64,000 nucleotides of DNA from Hyalella azteca (Eukaryota; Arthropoda; Malacostraca; Amphipoda; Hyalellidae): assembly GCF_000764305.2 (NCBI RefSeq), contig NW_025943791.1:248001-312000 (forward strand). The letters run 5' to 3'. Made by a program: the position numbers and the translations under genes. Positions within the stretch are counted from its first letter, which is position 1, and the number at the start of each line of letters is the position of its first letter. Below the pieces are notes generated by a model. That model did not search any database. It was not told the DNA's origin and worked only from the letters and a program-made list of their open reading frames with translations. Below are positions 10,935 through 23,680 of this stretch, piece by piece.

Positions 10935-11335
10935 AAAACTTAATAGCTGCGTCCGCGTTCATTAGGCCAGAGGCCTGTGGCAGATTGTTAACATCGCAGA
11001 ACATTCACAGCTTTTAGCGGTCTCGAACACGCAACTCACTGCTCTAATTTTGCTTTGCTTAACCGCCCGGCCTCCTTGCCAATTGTGACCAGAAGCTGTC
11101 GCAGGTAGCTGGGGTCGAACCCGCACCTATCTACTCAAATCTTAGAACTCTGGGCCTATACTTTCAAAAAAAGTTAAGAGATCGTAAGTTCATCAGCCAA
11201 TCATTGACGGACTTTCAAGCAAAATCCACCAATCATAGACAAGAAAATAGAGCGTAAGTATTCAAGTTCACTTAGCAAGTTTTGAAAGTATGGCCCCTGA
11301 ACTGTACCCACTGGCCTACCTGGGTTCAGGGCCTC
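10935..11335 (-). mobile_element. SINE of the same family, minus strand, carrying a nested MITE
   Basis: On the minus strand a B box reads GGTTCGACCCC (11111-11121), then the AAGGAGGCCGGGCGGTTAAGC body shared with the SINE at 9567, and a diverged tail (CAGGCCTCTGGCCTA, near 10965-10985). The A-box half (TAGGCCAGTGG, near 11313-11323) is separated from the B box by the 146-bp inverted-repeat element at 11152-11297. Removing that insert restores a normal A-to-B distance. Confidence 0.75.
11152..11297. mobile_element. 146-bp foldback MITE nested in the SINE
   Basis: Ends are inverted: GGGCCTATACTTTCAAAA on the left and TTTTGAAAGTATGGCCCC on the right, extending imperfectly inward. Flanking 8-mers AGAACTCT (11144-11151) and TGAACTGT (11298-11305) agree at 6 of 8 positions, as expected for an aged 8-bp target duplication. 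No coding capacity. Confidence 0.75.
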
Positions 11336-11603
11336 CATCACGAACGCTGAAAGTATTGTTTTCATCATAACATTAAATTCGACAAGAACTTGTGTCGCAG
11401 AATTGCTATTGACCAATTACTTTTTCTATGGGGAAATTTAAACTGCAATTTACTTCAATTTGTAGAGAAAATTCTCCCGAGGGGCCAGTTTATGGGGCGG
11501 TGGCCCGATCGTAATTTGATCGTGCGACAGGTAAGAAAGATGAATGGAGAAGAGTGAAGGTTTAATTTAGGAGAGAAAAGGATTAATTTAGGTTACTGAT
11601 GGT

Positions 11604-11757
11604 TTAAAGGAGAGTGAATGTTTAATTCATGAAAGTGAAGTATTAATTTATGAAAGTGAAGTATTAATTTAGGAGAGTGAATGTTTAATTCATGAAAGTG
11701 AAGTATTAATTTATGAAAGTGAAGTATTAATTTAGGAGAGTGAATGTTTGATGGAAG
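11604..11757 (+). repeat. 21-bp minisatellite with higher-order pattern
   Basis: Subunits of about 21 bp (GAAAGTGAAGTATTAATTTA and a variant GAGAGTGAATGTTTAATTCA) alternate in a longer period of about 63 bp. AT-rich, non-coding. Confidence 0.9.
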
Positions 11758-11769
11758 AGAGTGAAGGAT

Positions 11770-13500
11770 GAAAGTGCACCTGGTGGAGAAAGCTGATCAG
11801 GTCAGCGCGACGGCAGACGCCGGTGCCTGTTTTGTGATCACGTTCGTGCAGGAAATGCTAGTGGCTAAAACATGAGTGGATAACATCTTAGCGACAACAT
11901 TCATAAATTATTATCCGTCTGTTGAAAATAAATGAGAAATAATTATTTGAGACCACCATAAGACTTTAATTTTCGGTGAAGAATATTTCATCGAAAAAAA
12001 ATTCCTCGAAAAAAAAACATTCATCAGAAAAATAAAACTAGCAATGCTCGGCCAGACCAAAGACAGGATGCCTCATGAGCATAACGCATCGTGTGCAGAT
12101 AATCACAAGAAAACCAAATAAAAGAAGAAATTACTATTTTAAAAAATATTCGTTACTTTTGAAAATTTTATATTTAAAAATTTCAACACTGAAGAGATTT
12201 TTGTAATATCTGCCCGGTTCTTCAGTCGCACCTTTAGGGTAATGGCACAAAGGGTGACGATCCATACTGCGTCAGAATAATTACTAAAGACTTTACTGCA
12301 AAATAAAATCGTGCATTACTTCCACAATTGTTTTATTGTTGATTGAGTGAGTGATTCATTGTCTTAGTTGATTTTTCACAGAACAAACGAGTGTGAATGT
12401 TTTCGTTCGTTTCCGTGACCTCTTACATAATTCAACCGAAACTATGACATGCTCAGGTCGCTACAAGACAGCAAAAACAGAGCACGATTCACTAGAACAG
12501 AAAAGAAATAAAAGATGGGATTAAATTTCGACAAAACATTTACAAGGAAAAACTTCAAACTAGAAACCGAATAAAGAAGAGCAGCCAACAAGAAAAACCG
12601 GTTGAGCAGACAAAGATCCAGACCTAAACACGACGCAAGCAGCATCCTCCAGACGTATTGGCTAAATTTACGGGTTCGTCCGCTTCATCCAAGCCAGACG
12701 AACTACGTAGGCAAATCTCAATATATCCAAGAATTACGGAGAACTCGCCCATGAGGTCACGTAGCCGGACTGTGCCCAGAAGAGAACAAGCATCTTGTGA
12801 TAAGTCATTGCCGACCACATGGCTGCAGCTAAACGCCAAGAGCATTTCTTGACATATATAATTGAGTATTGCAATAGCAGTGAAAGTCAAGACGTTATTC
12901 CCGAGGTCTTCAAATGAATGCTCAGCTCAAACGTTGTAATTCACTGCCGACGACATTCTAAATAGAGCCGGAAGTGAATTCAAATTGAATAGGAAGTGGC
13001 TACTTCTCAACGTAATTGTGCGACAATGATAATCACAACTGCTCACCGACCATCAATTAAGTAAGCCTTACTAGACTAACGCTTTTGACTCAAGCGAGAG
13101 GATAAGTTGGTAGCACTTTATGACGTACTCTTTTTTGAACCATAAAACAATGGTGCAAAAATTGTTGCAGCATCACTTACGATTGTGATGACTGCTAATA
13201 ATGATCTCATATAGTCGTAACGACCTGAATTTGTTGGAGGTACAATGAATGACGGGATGATTTTACTCGTCAATTAAGGATCATATATTCATCTTACAAG
13301 GCATACATAACGTAATAATTATTTGATTCAATGCCAATTCTTGTTGCAGTTGCTGTATGATCAGACACGCGCAGGCACAGAGGCCCCTGAAGCTGCGTCG
13401 GCATTGAAGCCCCCACACAAAAAACTCGATTGACTGCACGCGGCAGAGAATGCATGTCCGAACTGTAATGATCGACGGACTCTTCATTATATATCATAGC
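11770..13500. other. Unassigned DNA
   Basis: Bases 12600-12850 are more GC-balanced and open for 88 codons on the minus strand, but no domain is recognisable. Bases 12,930-12,960 read NSLPTTF in one frame, faintly like the C-terminal end of a LINE ORF; too weak to call. The rest is AT-rich. Confidence 0.35.
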
Positions 13501-13502
13501 TT

Positions 13503-13848
13503 ACAATTTAACTTGTGGAACAGAGCTTAGCATTAGCATTTAGCGTATGGAACAGAGCTTAGTATTAGCATTTAGCGTATGGAACAGAGCTTAGCATTAG
13601 CATTTAGCGCATGGAACAGAGCTTAACATTAGCATTTAGCGTGTGGAACAGAACTTAGCATTAGCATTTAGCGTTTGGAACAGAGCTTAGCATTAGCATT
13701 TAGCGTTTGGAACAGAGCTTAACATTAGCATTTAGCGTGTGGGACAGAGCTTAGCATTAGCATTTAGCATACGGAACAGAGTTTAGCATTAGCATTTAGC
13801 GTATGGAACAGAGATTAGTATTAGCATTTAGCGTATGGAACAGAGCTT
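13503..13848 (+). repeat. 32-bp minisatellite, about 11 copies
   Basis: Units of 32 bp containing GGAACAGAGCTTAG and CATTAGCATTTAGCG with single-base variants. Flanks are unique. Confidence 0.95.
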
Positions 13849-14250
13849 TAATTTGCAGTTCATGTTTACAGCCCAAGCTGACGTCACTGTGCTTATATGC
13901 TGCGATAAAAAATGTAAGTTCCGGGATGTACATCGAATAGAAATAAGAAGGTTGAACTCTTTCCATCAAAGAATGAAGAATTAAAATTCTATATATCTTA
14001 CCATGCAATCAATCAACATCGAGTGAACCTTTCCACATTTTAAACCTGTTAATCTAATAACGAGTCCCTCATTAAAAATGCATTTCTCGTGCATTATTTC
14101 GCGTAAAGAAATTCTCAAAAATTCTCAAATCAGTAGCTCAAAAGAGAAGCAGTAAAAGGTCAAGCACTTGCCTGAAGCTAAGCTCAACTAAAAATAGTTG
14201 ATAGCTCAGAGGCAGCCACTAGCCGGCCCTCAATCTCATTACCTGTCACT
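13849..14250. other. Spacer between minisatellites, nothing recognised
   Basis: AT-rich sequence with only short ORFs. Confidence 0.5.
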
Positions 14251-14254
14251 GGTC

Positions 14255-14765
14255 AAGAATTCGAATAGAAGTTTCGGCGAAAAGTTTCCAGTAAAGAGTT
14301 TCGACTAGAAGCTTAGACCATAAGTTTCGGCTGGAAGTTTCGACCATAAGTTTCAACTGGAAGTTCCGACCATGAGTTTCGACTGGAAGGTCCGATTGAA
14401 AGGTTCGATCGGAAATTTCGACTGGAAGTTTCGACTGGAAAATCGATCGTAAGTTTTGACTGGACGTTTCGAGTAAAAGTTTCGACCTGAAGTTTCGATT
14501 AGACGTTTCGACTGGATTTTCGACCGTAAGTTTTGACTAGATTTGCGACCATAAATTTTTCGATTTTAAGACCTAGACCTTCATATTACATTCGACAAAG
14601 ATTTTCTATTATTTTCGACCCTATTTTCCAACTAGACCTTTCGACGAGAAATTTCGACTAGAAGTTTCGGCTCGATGTTCGACTAGAAGTTTCGGCTGGA
14701 TGTTCGACTTGAAGTTTCGACTGGAAGTTCGATTAGAAGTTTCGACCAGAATTTTCAAATAGAAA
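14255..14765 (+). repeat. Irregular minisatellite of GTTTCGACTGGAA-type motifs
   Basis: About 500 bp of degenerate units 12-15 bp long around AGTTTCGACTGGA, AGTTTCGACCAT and AGTTTCGGCTGGA. The lack of a fixed period suggests an old, eroded array. Confidence 0.85.
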
Positions 14766-14929
14766 TTTAAACAATTTTCAACGTTGATCATGGTTATTGT
14801 GAGCGAGAACGGTCCAAAAGACACCCCCCTCCGGGCCTCCAGTCTAATTACAGTGAAGGTAGCGCAGCGATGTCGCCTCCGGGACACATCCAGCCGCGAT
14901 GCAAAGACTAATGGCCAAGAGGCTGGTGG

Positions 14930-15225
14930 CAAGAGAGCCTATAGTGGCAAGAGAGCCTATAGTGGCAAGAGAGCCTATATGTGGCAAGAGAGCCTATATG
15001 TGGCAAGAGAGCCTATAGTGATGGCAAGAGGCTGGTGGCAAGAGAGCCTATAGTAGCAAGAGAGCCTATAGTGGCAAGAGAGCCTATAGTGGCAAGAGAG
15101 CCTATAGTGGCAAGAGAGCCTATAGTGGCAAGAGAGCCTATAGCGGCAAGAGGGCCTATAGCGGCAAGATGCCCGGCCTATAGTGGCAAGAGAGCCAATA
15201 TAGTGGCATAAGAGAGCCAATATAA
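14930..15225 (+). repeat. 18-bp minisatellite, about 15 units
   Basis: Units of GTGGCAAGAGAGCCTATA with occasional insertions. The 18-bp length keeps one + frame open (AREPIV repeated) and a minus frame open (HYRLSC repeated); both are repeat artefacts. Confidence 0.95.
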
Positions 15226-15334
15226 TGACAAGGTTCACTGACTTCTTCTGTCACCTCGCAAGATAGTCGAATTGTTTTAAACGAACTTGCGCCGAAAATC
15301 AATCGGTGTTCAGCTGTTCATCCTAGGGTAATTA

Positions 15335-16045
15335 CAGTTGCAGTGACGTTATATGCATATGTAGCGTCCTACACAGCAGCTGTAATGCAGCTACAGCCGC
15401 TACATCAATCGCTTAGCTGCAGGAACAGTGACGTATACAGTGTCTGCAGCAGTACTACAGCAGCTGTAATGCAGCTACAGCCGCTACAGCCGCTACATCA
15501 ATCGCTTAGCTGCAGTATCAGTGACGTTTAGAGTACCTGCACCAGTACTACAGCAGCTGTAATGCAGCTACAGCCGCTACATCAATCGCTTAGCTGCAGT
15601 ATCAGTGACGTTTAGAGTACCTGCACCAGTACTACAGCAGCTGTAATGCAGCTACAGCCGCTACATCAATCGCTTAGATGCAGTAGCAGTGACGTTTAGA
15701 GTGCCTGCAGCAGTAATACAGCAGCTGTAATACAGTCACTGCCGCTACATCAATCGCTTAGATGCAGTAGCAGTGACGTTTAGAGTACCTGCAGCAGCAA
15801 TACAGCAGCTGTAATGCAGCTACAGCCGCTACTTCAATCGCTTAGCTGCAGTAGCAGTGACGTATAGAGTGCCTGCAGCAGTAATACCGCAGCTGTAATG
15901 CAGCTACAGCCGCTGCACAAATCGTCTCAGTTGCAGTGGCAGTGACGTATACCTACAGCTAGTGTCTGCAGCGGTGATACCGCAGCTGTAAAGCAGCTAC
16001 TGCCGCTACATCAATTGTCTGAGCTTCAGCAAATTCAGTGCAGCA
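15335..16045 (+). repeat. 84-bp satellite, about 8 units
   Basis: Units of 84 bp; for example the GTGACG anchor recurs at 15521 and 15605. Each unit contains a CAGCAGCTGTAATGCAGCTAC block with imperfect dyad symmetry, CCGCTACATCAATCGCTTAG, and a TGACGT half-site. Units diverge toward the right end. Confidence 0.95.
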
Positions 16046-16059
16046 ACGACAACGTGGTT

Positions 16060-18210
16060 GACGTCTGAGAAGGCGGGATGGCTCTTCCTTTGGTCAGCCC
16101 TCCTCTTTACCAACCAATAATGACCGACAAAAGGGGAACGTAATTCCAAGAAGCTCAAGGGGATTCCCGCCCGCGACTAAAGCTAGCAAAGATCGAGCAG
16201 GTCTGGCGAGGACAGCAAAAATCGAGCAGGCTTTGCAAGGAATACAATGATAGAAAAGGCCTGGCAAGAACCGCACAAATGATTGGTGTTTGACGATATT
16301 CCTGGTTAGCTACGTTCAAATTAATGGCATTACCAGTAATGAGTACCTGAGTGATTATAATGTGTAGTTCAATATATTGGCGCATGCAGAAGCCAACAGC
16401 TCTTAATTGTTATGAATGAACGAAACTTAGCGAGCAGGCAAAGAGGCCACGAAGAGATTCATTCCGGTAGATTGTATTCACTAACCTAATGTGTGAACAT
16501 CTATCACGCGTATATGACAAGCACCAATTTGTAAAGATTTTTCAACAAAAAATTCACGTTGTTTCGAAGTAATGCCAACCAAAATTCAACAAATAAATTA
16601 TTCTTGAAGAAACCACACTGGAAAACGATTGTCTTCGTCACTTAAATAATCATTAAGAAATTATAATTTCAAAAAAGTAATACGATGAGGTCATTGTTCC
16701 TCTTAACAAACGACTTGCATCATCTTACATCATTATAGTAAGTCATGGTTCCTATGTATTTATAGTAACATACCGGCATGCATAATCTTACATCAACATC
16801 ATTGTAAGACGTCGAGGTCAAGTTTCCCAGCACCCTAGAAAATTTCGGTCAATGTTGACCAGCCCTCCTAAGTCGGACGCAACGCAAACACGGTTTTTCA
16901 TGACTTGATGACAGATAACACTAGATGACAGCTCTTGCATTTGCTTGAGCATTAACATTGTTTGCCTCTAAAGGACAAACAGACTCGTGCATAGAATTAT
17001 ATAAGAACAGGCACGTGAATTTTCAGCATCAAGAATTGGATGTCGGAATACTCGAATTTCTGAATTTCAACTCAATTAGTGAATTTTGTATATTTTTTTA
17101 CTGTACTGAATTTCAACTCAATTAATGATTTCAATACATTTAATAGTGTATGCAAATAGGCTTAGGAGATTTCTACTCCAGCTTCCGTGAGGTAACTCAC
17201 CGCATGTAATTCGTAACTTAATTGCGTGGTCGGAAATACCTGAAATCCACTATGAGCTCAGGAATGAAAAGCCAAGGCTAGAGCGATCATTTACCGCGCG
17301 CCTGAAACGCGGAAACATGAATCTAGGCATACCCTCGGCTGGAAATCAATGCCATATCCGGGAAAGCTAAACATTTTCCATGAAAAATGCATGGAAATTT
17401 GCACTAATTCGAAGCTGAAACTTAGAAAATTGACCTTTATAAAGCACGTGCACTCTTTCATAATCAAGAATCGTCTCGAAAACAACAATATTCCAATACA
17501 TTACTCCTCATTAGATGAGATATCTATCTATCTAACATCAGCCTTCCTAAGCTCATGGCTTGCAAATAAATTTAAATTTTAGTTACAACTCTGGGAATCA
17601 GTTGATAAAAACAATAATTTTTCATGTATCAGAAATTAAATCTACATTAAAAACAATACAGCAAAGAACTAATGATTACAAGGGTTGTTTTAAATGTATT
17701 ATGTAATTTTCTTTTTATTGTTGTCACCTTTTTATTGTTGTCACAAAATTCTGAATACGTGAAAGAAAATATGACAGATGTACACGCAACTCCAACTCCA
17801 ATCAGGCTACCGCACAATAAATTCACCGTTTAACTAGAAGTTAACTTTAAATTGTTCAAATGTTTAAGAACTATCTTTTAAACTTAGAGTCTGGTGATTG
17901 ATGTTAAAGAAAACTTTTCTTCACCTTACAATCAACTATTTCATCACATGAATTGAATTACGAGGCCAATAAATGTATTAAAAGAGTAATGTATTGAAAG
18001 AGTACGTTCTCTTTTACATGTCGTGACATCACCGAAATACCAAGTCCCTGTCAACCCTGTAGGCATTACAACTTCACACCTTACGACCTTGCGCTACCAT
18101 ACAAAGAACAGTATTCTTCAATAATAAACTAGATCCTTCAGTAGCCACTTCACGCCTCATCAAACCTTCATCCGCTCTTAGCCAGAAGTGTCAAAAAATG
18201 CAATTAAAAT
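16060..18210. other. Unassigned DNA
   Basis: Bases 16080-16280 are GC-balanced and contain repeated AAAGATCGAGCAGG / AAAAATCGAGCAGG motifs. No supported gene, array or transposon end elsewhere in the stretch. Confidence 0.4.
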
Positions 18211-18219
18211 CGTCGGTAT

Positions 18220-18282
18220 CATATTTCATAACCAATAAAAATGACGTATCGGCGTCCGGTTGTTGTTATTGGCTATGAAATA
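18220..18282. repeat. Imperfect hairpin
   Basis: TATTTCATAACCAATAA and TTATTGGCTATGAAATA form inverted arms about 17 nt long around a 25-30-nt loop. Possibly a small foldback element; flanks show no clear target duplication. Confidence 0.6.
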
Positions 18283-18866
18283 ATTAAATTGTTAGTAAAG
18301 ACCAACGTCAGTAAAATTTTGAATTATACGAGTAAAACGCGGACAATGGAATATTCATTGATATGAGATCAATAATAGGCTAAGCGGAAACTCCTGCCAT
18401 ACCAACGCCCAGTTACTTCCAAGCAATCGATGAACAATTGCCCATGCGTCAGAAATCGCACGACCAATCCGGAGAAAACTGAACTAAATAAAAGCGCATT
18501 TGCATCTTTAAAAAATCCTTCTATTTTATTGGAGTGTTGATAACCTCTGAATTCAAATGGCTTTGTTCTAAAACTTCAATTATACATTATCCCTGACGAC
18601 CTAAATTTTTCGTTAATTGAGTCTTCATCCCAGAAATTGAGCGTTATCATTTTTATTCTTGGCTTTATCATCGATGTAGACGATTTTTTTTTCAAACCTT
18701 CAAGAAAAATTTATGCAAAAACAAATTAAACAATTAAAAGTTTGTAATCAAATCCGATGTTTGCAATTGTTTTTTATTTTCAATAGACTTCTTCATTCAG
18801 CTGAAAAACACAGAATATAGGCGAAGTCAAATTTACCCCAACAATTTTTCGTATTATTATTTGTAG

Positions 18867-19311
18867 CAGGGTTGGCAATGATTAAATCAAAATGATTAAA
18901 TCATGTGATTAAATCACTTGATTTTTTTATAAAAAAATCATGATTTTTTTTGATTTTTTCGATTTTTTGATTTTTTTGATTTTTTCATATATATAAAAAT
19001 ATTGAGTGGCAGTCTTTAATTTAAATTGAGGTATTGTTATTCATGGTTTAGTATAAATGTACTATGAATGACAAATTGGTATATAAACTTGTTGCCTTTA
19101 GTGTGTATTAGGTTCCAATAAATTGAATGTTTTTGGTACAGAGGCATCAAGAGTGAAATTGCAACATAAAAAATAACACCTCAAAAAGACAAAAAAGCTG
19201 AAAAAATAAAAAAAATCAAATAAATCAAAAAAATCATGAAAAAATCAAATAAATCATTGATTTTTGATTTTTTTGATTTTTTTAAAAAAATCAAAAAAAT
19301 CGCCAACCCTG
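18867..19311. mobile_element. hAT-like MITE, 445 bp, with intact 8-bp target duplication
   Basis: The left end CAGGGTTGGCAAT and right end (reverse complement) CAGGGTTGGCGAT form the terminal inverted repeat. The 8-mer ATTTGTAG occurs directly before (18859-18866) and directly after (19312-19319) the element, a perfect 8-bp target duplication as hAT transposases make. Subterminal regions are repeats of GATTTTTT/GATTAAAT on the left and the complement on the right, so the whole element can fold back. No ORF; it would need a transposase in trans. Confidence 0.92.
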
Positions 19312-19319
19312 ATTTGTAG

Positions 19320-22300
19320 CATTCTTAACAGAAAACGAACGGTAAAATATTCTCTCCCAGAACTATTAATAATAATGTGTTTTAGAACAACAAAAACGAT
19401 ATGCTATGAACACAAAATATCATATGATTTGTAGCATGTTTCAGTCAAACTGCATTGCGGCCTCGTGGTGTCGTTGCGGGAGAGCTTTTAACACACTTAG
19501 GCTATCCGTCAATATTGAGGACGCGACAGAGATAAGGAGTAACTCCTCAGAAACTAGAGGTACAAAGCTTACATTGGGCTTTTCAATAAACCTCAAACCT
19601 AACTTGTCTCAAGTACCATTAGCTTCTACAGACAAGACATGCCAACAGGTGTACGCAGGTGTACAACTACAAGTTTGTTTGTTTCAAATCTTCCATTACA
19701 GCGGGAATTTCAAGGAGTTTTACTAGAAGTGCTCTGAACCGCGAGGTAGCAAGTAAATCTGGTACTCACGTCCACCTGGGATAACCATTAAATACACATA
19801 ATGGGTTCAACATTTTAATCAAGCTAAGCTCGGCAACAAAATTACAAATCGACCGGGGATGTATGCCAGTATTTATCTTATGCATATTCACATGTTGGAA
19901 ATTGCGCAAATCGACAAAATAGACTTCTATATGGTCATCGATCGTTAGGTCACAACTGTATCAAAAGATCCAAAGGCTTACCCCCCACTCAAGAGATCAT
20001 GAATCACCGCTGCGGCAAACTAATAACCATAGGAATGATCTGCAGCAATGCATATAAATAAAATTACTAACTCCTTTTACGAAATTCACGCGACATGAGA
20101 TTGCAGTCACTCCCAACGCTGATCATTAGAAAGGGCCAGTGCGAATACGGCGCATCCTACTCGTTACCAGCGAGAACCTGGACAGCAAAAGACGGGAGTA
20201 TAGCGCACCTACATCGTGCATTGAGATTTCAACTTTACTCAAGCGTATGCCTATTTTGTATACAGATATAATTGGCAGCTTTACGCGGTAAAAATATCCA
20301 TATTCGAGCGAGCGTGGATCATCATTTTGAAGAGTTATAAAAATATATAATCATAAGGAAATAGAATTACCTGAAGAGACCTTTACTTCTCAAACTTACA
20401 ATAAAAAAAACAGTACACAAATATCAAACAATCATGCGAATACATGACAAAAAAAATCATGTTATATATTACAGATAAAATATAATTATTTCGTTACGGC
20501 GATAACCTAACCTAAGCACAGATGCCAATTCTTCACTACAATTTATTCAACTCGCTGAACGGGCAGAAACTTCCCGAGACGAGCAGCCACGAAACTTGCA
20601 GCGGGGGCGGCCAGGGAGGCCGAGGGCGTGCGCGGTCGCGACAACGGAAGCGAAGGTTCGGCAGCGCACGCACGATGGTCAACGTAATATCCGCCCTTCA
20701 ATTGCAAGCAAAAAGCAGGTCTCGTCATAACCACATACGGATGATTGCCATTACTAAAACTTGGTTCAACAATTCATCATTGAAATGGAGTTTTACTGCA
20801 GGTCAAAAATCAGATCGTCACAATTAGAGCGAGTAATAACACCAAGCAGCATCTCTAATAGTTAACGTCTCATGAGTGTAGGCAAAATTGGTTCATTTTG
20901 ATGTATATTTATAGATCATTTCAACAGGTGACAGAAGATCACGAGTCAAGAGTTGCGGAAGATCATGCTAAGCGGTGATAAGCAGTCGCGAAAAAACATC
21001 AATCATTGCATTCTTTCTGAGTTTAACGAGGCTTTGCGCACGTCAATTTGCATACAATGAAGTTAAATTCTACACTCTATAAATTATTCGGTATTTATGA
21101 ACACATTTTTCCTCGCAACTTGGTGCGTAAATTTATCCCGAGCTTCCCGGAGAAAAACGTAACTTGTTTAGTTTAAACATACTTGTTCACTTCAAGTTTA
21201 GCGCATCAAGTGCGTTCGGACATGTTCACTTATTTTGATAGAGATGATATTCATCAATTCGCCAGTAGACCTCTCGACTCTTCTGAGATGCAGGCAGAGA
21301 GATGCTTCGGGCAACGTATGCTCAAACAGTAGATATGAAATTTTTGAAAAGTGACAGTTTTGCATTCTTCGGTTGTTTACTTTGAATGCTACTGTTTGCT
21401 TGGCTGTTTAATGAGTGAGCGCAAACTGACTGAAAGTCAAAAAATTATCTCGCATGCAGCAATGATACCGTATTGTATCGACGAACGGGGGAAATCGTGC
21501 GGCGAGCTCAACGAATTGTTCCAAAACCGTTCCCAGTCACGCGGGATGCGTAAGACCGAAGTGATAATTTATTCACGTCTTCACAGGCACCCCTGCACGC
21601 ATGACCGTGTATAATGACGGTATTATGTTGACCATTCATTAATATGAATAAATTCGATTGTTGATAGATGTTATGAAGGTAAGTTATTCAGTCCAGCAAA
21701 CACTAACGTGTAATCGGAGTGCTGCCTCGACGCTGCCGTTGAGACCAACGAAAAACAAATTTTATTTAATAGTAACACTAGCCAAAATCTTGACGGAAGT
21801 TACCTATATGGTCGCTTAGGATGAGCGCTTGCATCGCAATAAATACGTAAGTGTGCGAGTACAATCCATTCAATTATAAGAACACAATATAAGAAATGCA
21901 AATAAATAAGGATGAAATAGGACCGAAAAGTTTGCAAAATATTTCAAATATAAGAAAAGAACTTGACTTAATTCAAAAAGTAATACCTACAACTTTATAA
22001 TACAAATCTACGTGTTATTTTAAAAAGCTAGAGGATCAAAACGTTCGGCGTGAAATGGGTGCAGAAAACCATAGAAATAATACGGAGGTAGAAACTTCCT
22101 GTTGCTTATTCTTGTTTATAAACGCGCTGTTAATTGCGAGTTGAGTCTGTAAATTCGCGACTGAAGTGCATTGTTGCTTGCCACCAGAGGGTGAGGCAGT
22201 ACAGCGCCGAGCGCGCTGTGTTCAGGCATCGCTTTCACTATTATCTGTATTATCGAACAAAAAATGGTGACTCGAAAAATCTTTGCGAAAAATGGCACGT

Positions 22301-23330
22301 TTTGAGTAGTTTGAAAGATAGGGTAGGAAAGGTATCTACGATCTAGGAGGAAATTCAGATAACCTTTCGCACCTTCAACTTGAAGAGTTCGGAATAAATA
22401 CCGCTGGTGAAATAAATGAGATCAGAGCAGCGATGTTTAGAAATAGATAATTCAAACAGAAAAAGTGATAGATGTTTGAAACCCTCGTCACTATAAGAAC
22501 AGTCTTATTTATGTGACTATTACTGCCCATCACAGTGAACTGGCCACGAGATGAGCCGCGTTAGGAGACGTAAGTTGGCTTCAGGTGTCACTCCTGTAGC
22601 AATTTCATGCCGCTAAGAAGTAATTACTGAAAGAATACTGAACATATGACGAGAGCTGTAAATTTCATGTAGTCTGCTGAACGTGATGATGCATTTTTAT
22701 GCTTTCGACGATTAAATTTCATGTTAATGCTCATATCACAGTTGCATTTACAATTGATGCGCCATCATACTCTTGATGATTTTTCCATCACTCGTATCTT
22801 TAACTAATTAATATTCACTCATTTCGCGCAGCTAAACTAGCCTACCAATTATCAATGAGTTTTTTAGTATTACTTGCAGTGATGGATATATTGTTTATCA
22901 GTAGAAATTTTAGACTGATATAAAAACTAGGAAATGCTAACAGCGTTAAATTAATATATCTAAATGTATCAACTCATTTTTCGTTCGAAAATTTTTTTTG
23001 CACGTTTCTGGACTAGCTGTAAATTTAAAATGAATTGTCTAAAGTACGTTTTAGTCAAATTTTAATTACATGAATAAATATTGGCGATAAATAATCGGGC
23101 TTCTATACAAATTTATACTAAAACCAAGAAAATGTCAGTATTTAGGCCTAATCTGCGCACTTATTTCGGGCACTTAGCAAAAAATTGAAGGTAAAAGTAG
23201 AAACAGTTTTGCGGCGAGGTTTACCAGTATTTGCCAAGTTCACAAATTAGATGTGAGACGTGACCTGACCTCAGCTAGAGGCATTACCAACGTATTTATT
23301 CGTGATCAAGTCAATAAGTGGCTTTATTGA
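19320..23330. other. Unassigned DNA, two CpG-richer blocks
   Basis: 20560-20700 is strongly CpG-rich and open in a + frame (Gly/Arg-rich) and a minus frame (Pro/Ala-rich). It could be a promoter-proximal exon, but no splice or start signal decides it. 22130-22230 is a second GC-balanced block. ORFs at 19406-19726 and 21351-21614 (+) show no known domain. Otherwise AT-rich. Confidence 0.35.
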
Positions 23331-23333
23331 GCG

Positions 23334-23680
23334 ACAAAACATTTGGACGTCTGTGACGGTGGTTAAATTAACTATATTACGGACACAGTGTAAGTCTAGA
23401 ACCCGGTGGAAGTCTAGTAGCTATTTCAAACTATCGTTAGTTTTGAAAAATTTCGGTCAAATGAAATGCTTTTGGATTTTCTGTGAACAAGTTAAGAAAA
23501 GTACAAGAATCAGCGACAGGCCACATCAAGCCTACTCTTCAGCGCCGACATCGCTATATATGTTATGTGATGTTTTAAATATTACGCAGCGTCAAACATT
23601 TAAACTTCTGTGACGATTGCTAAATTAACTATAACCACTCTGAAGCAACAAAAATTCAAACGTCTGTTACGGTAGTTACA
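23334..23680 (+). repeat. Three direct repeats around a SINE/LINE-type 3' tail
   Basis: A 40-bp block with ACGTCTGTGACGGTGG..TAAATTAACTATA at about 23334-23375 recurs at about 23592-23633 and, shortened, at 23649-23680. Between the first two copies lies the tail motif AAGAATCAGCGACAGGCC (about 23503-23520), followed by CAGCGCCGACATCGC and a TATGTTATG end. The 23460-23575 part matches 56385-56480. Confidence 0.75.

Noticed and set aside
12624..12890. 88-codon minus ORF as a gene
   Set aside because: No domain, splice or start context; the opposite strand is also open for 64 codons.
14975..15238. ORFs with AREPIV or HYRLSC repeats
   Set aside because: Pure 18-bp minisatellite; no flanking coding sequence.
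20543..20827. CpG-rich ORFs on both strands as an exon
   Set aside because: Open in both directions because of GC richness; no clear splice sites or family.
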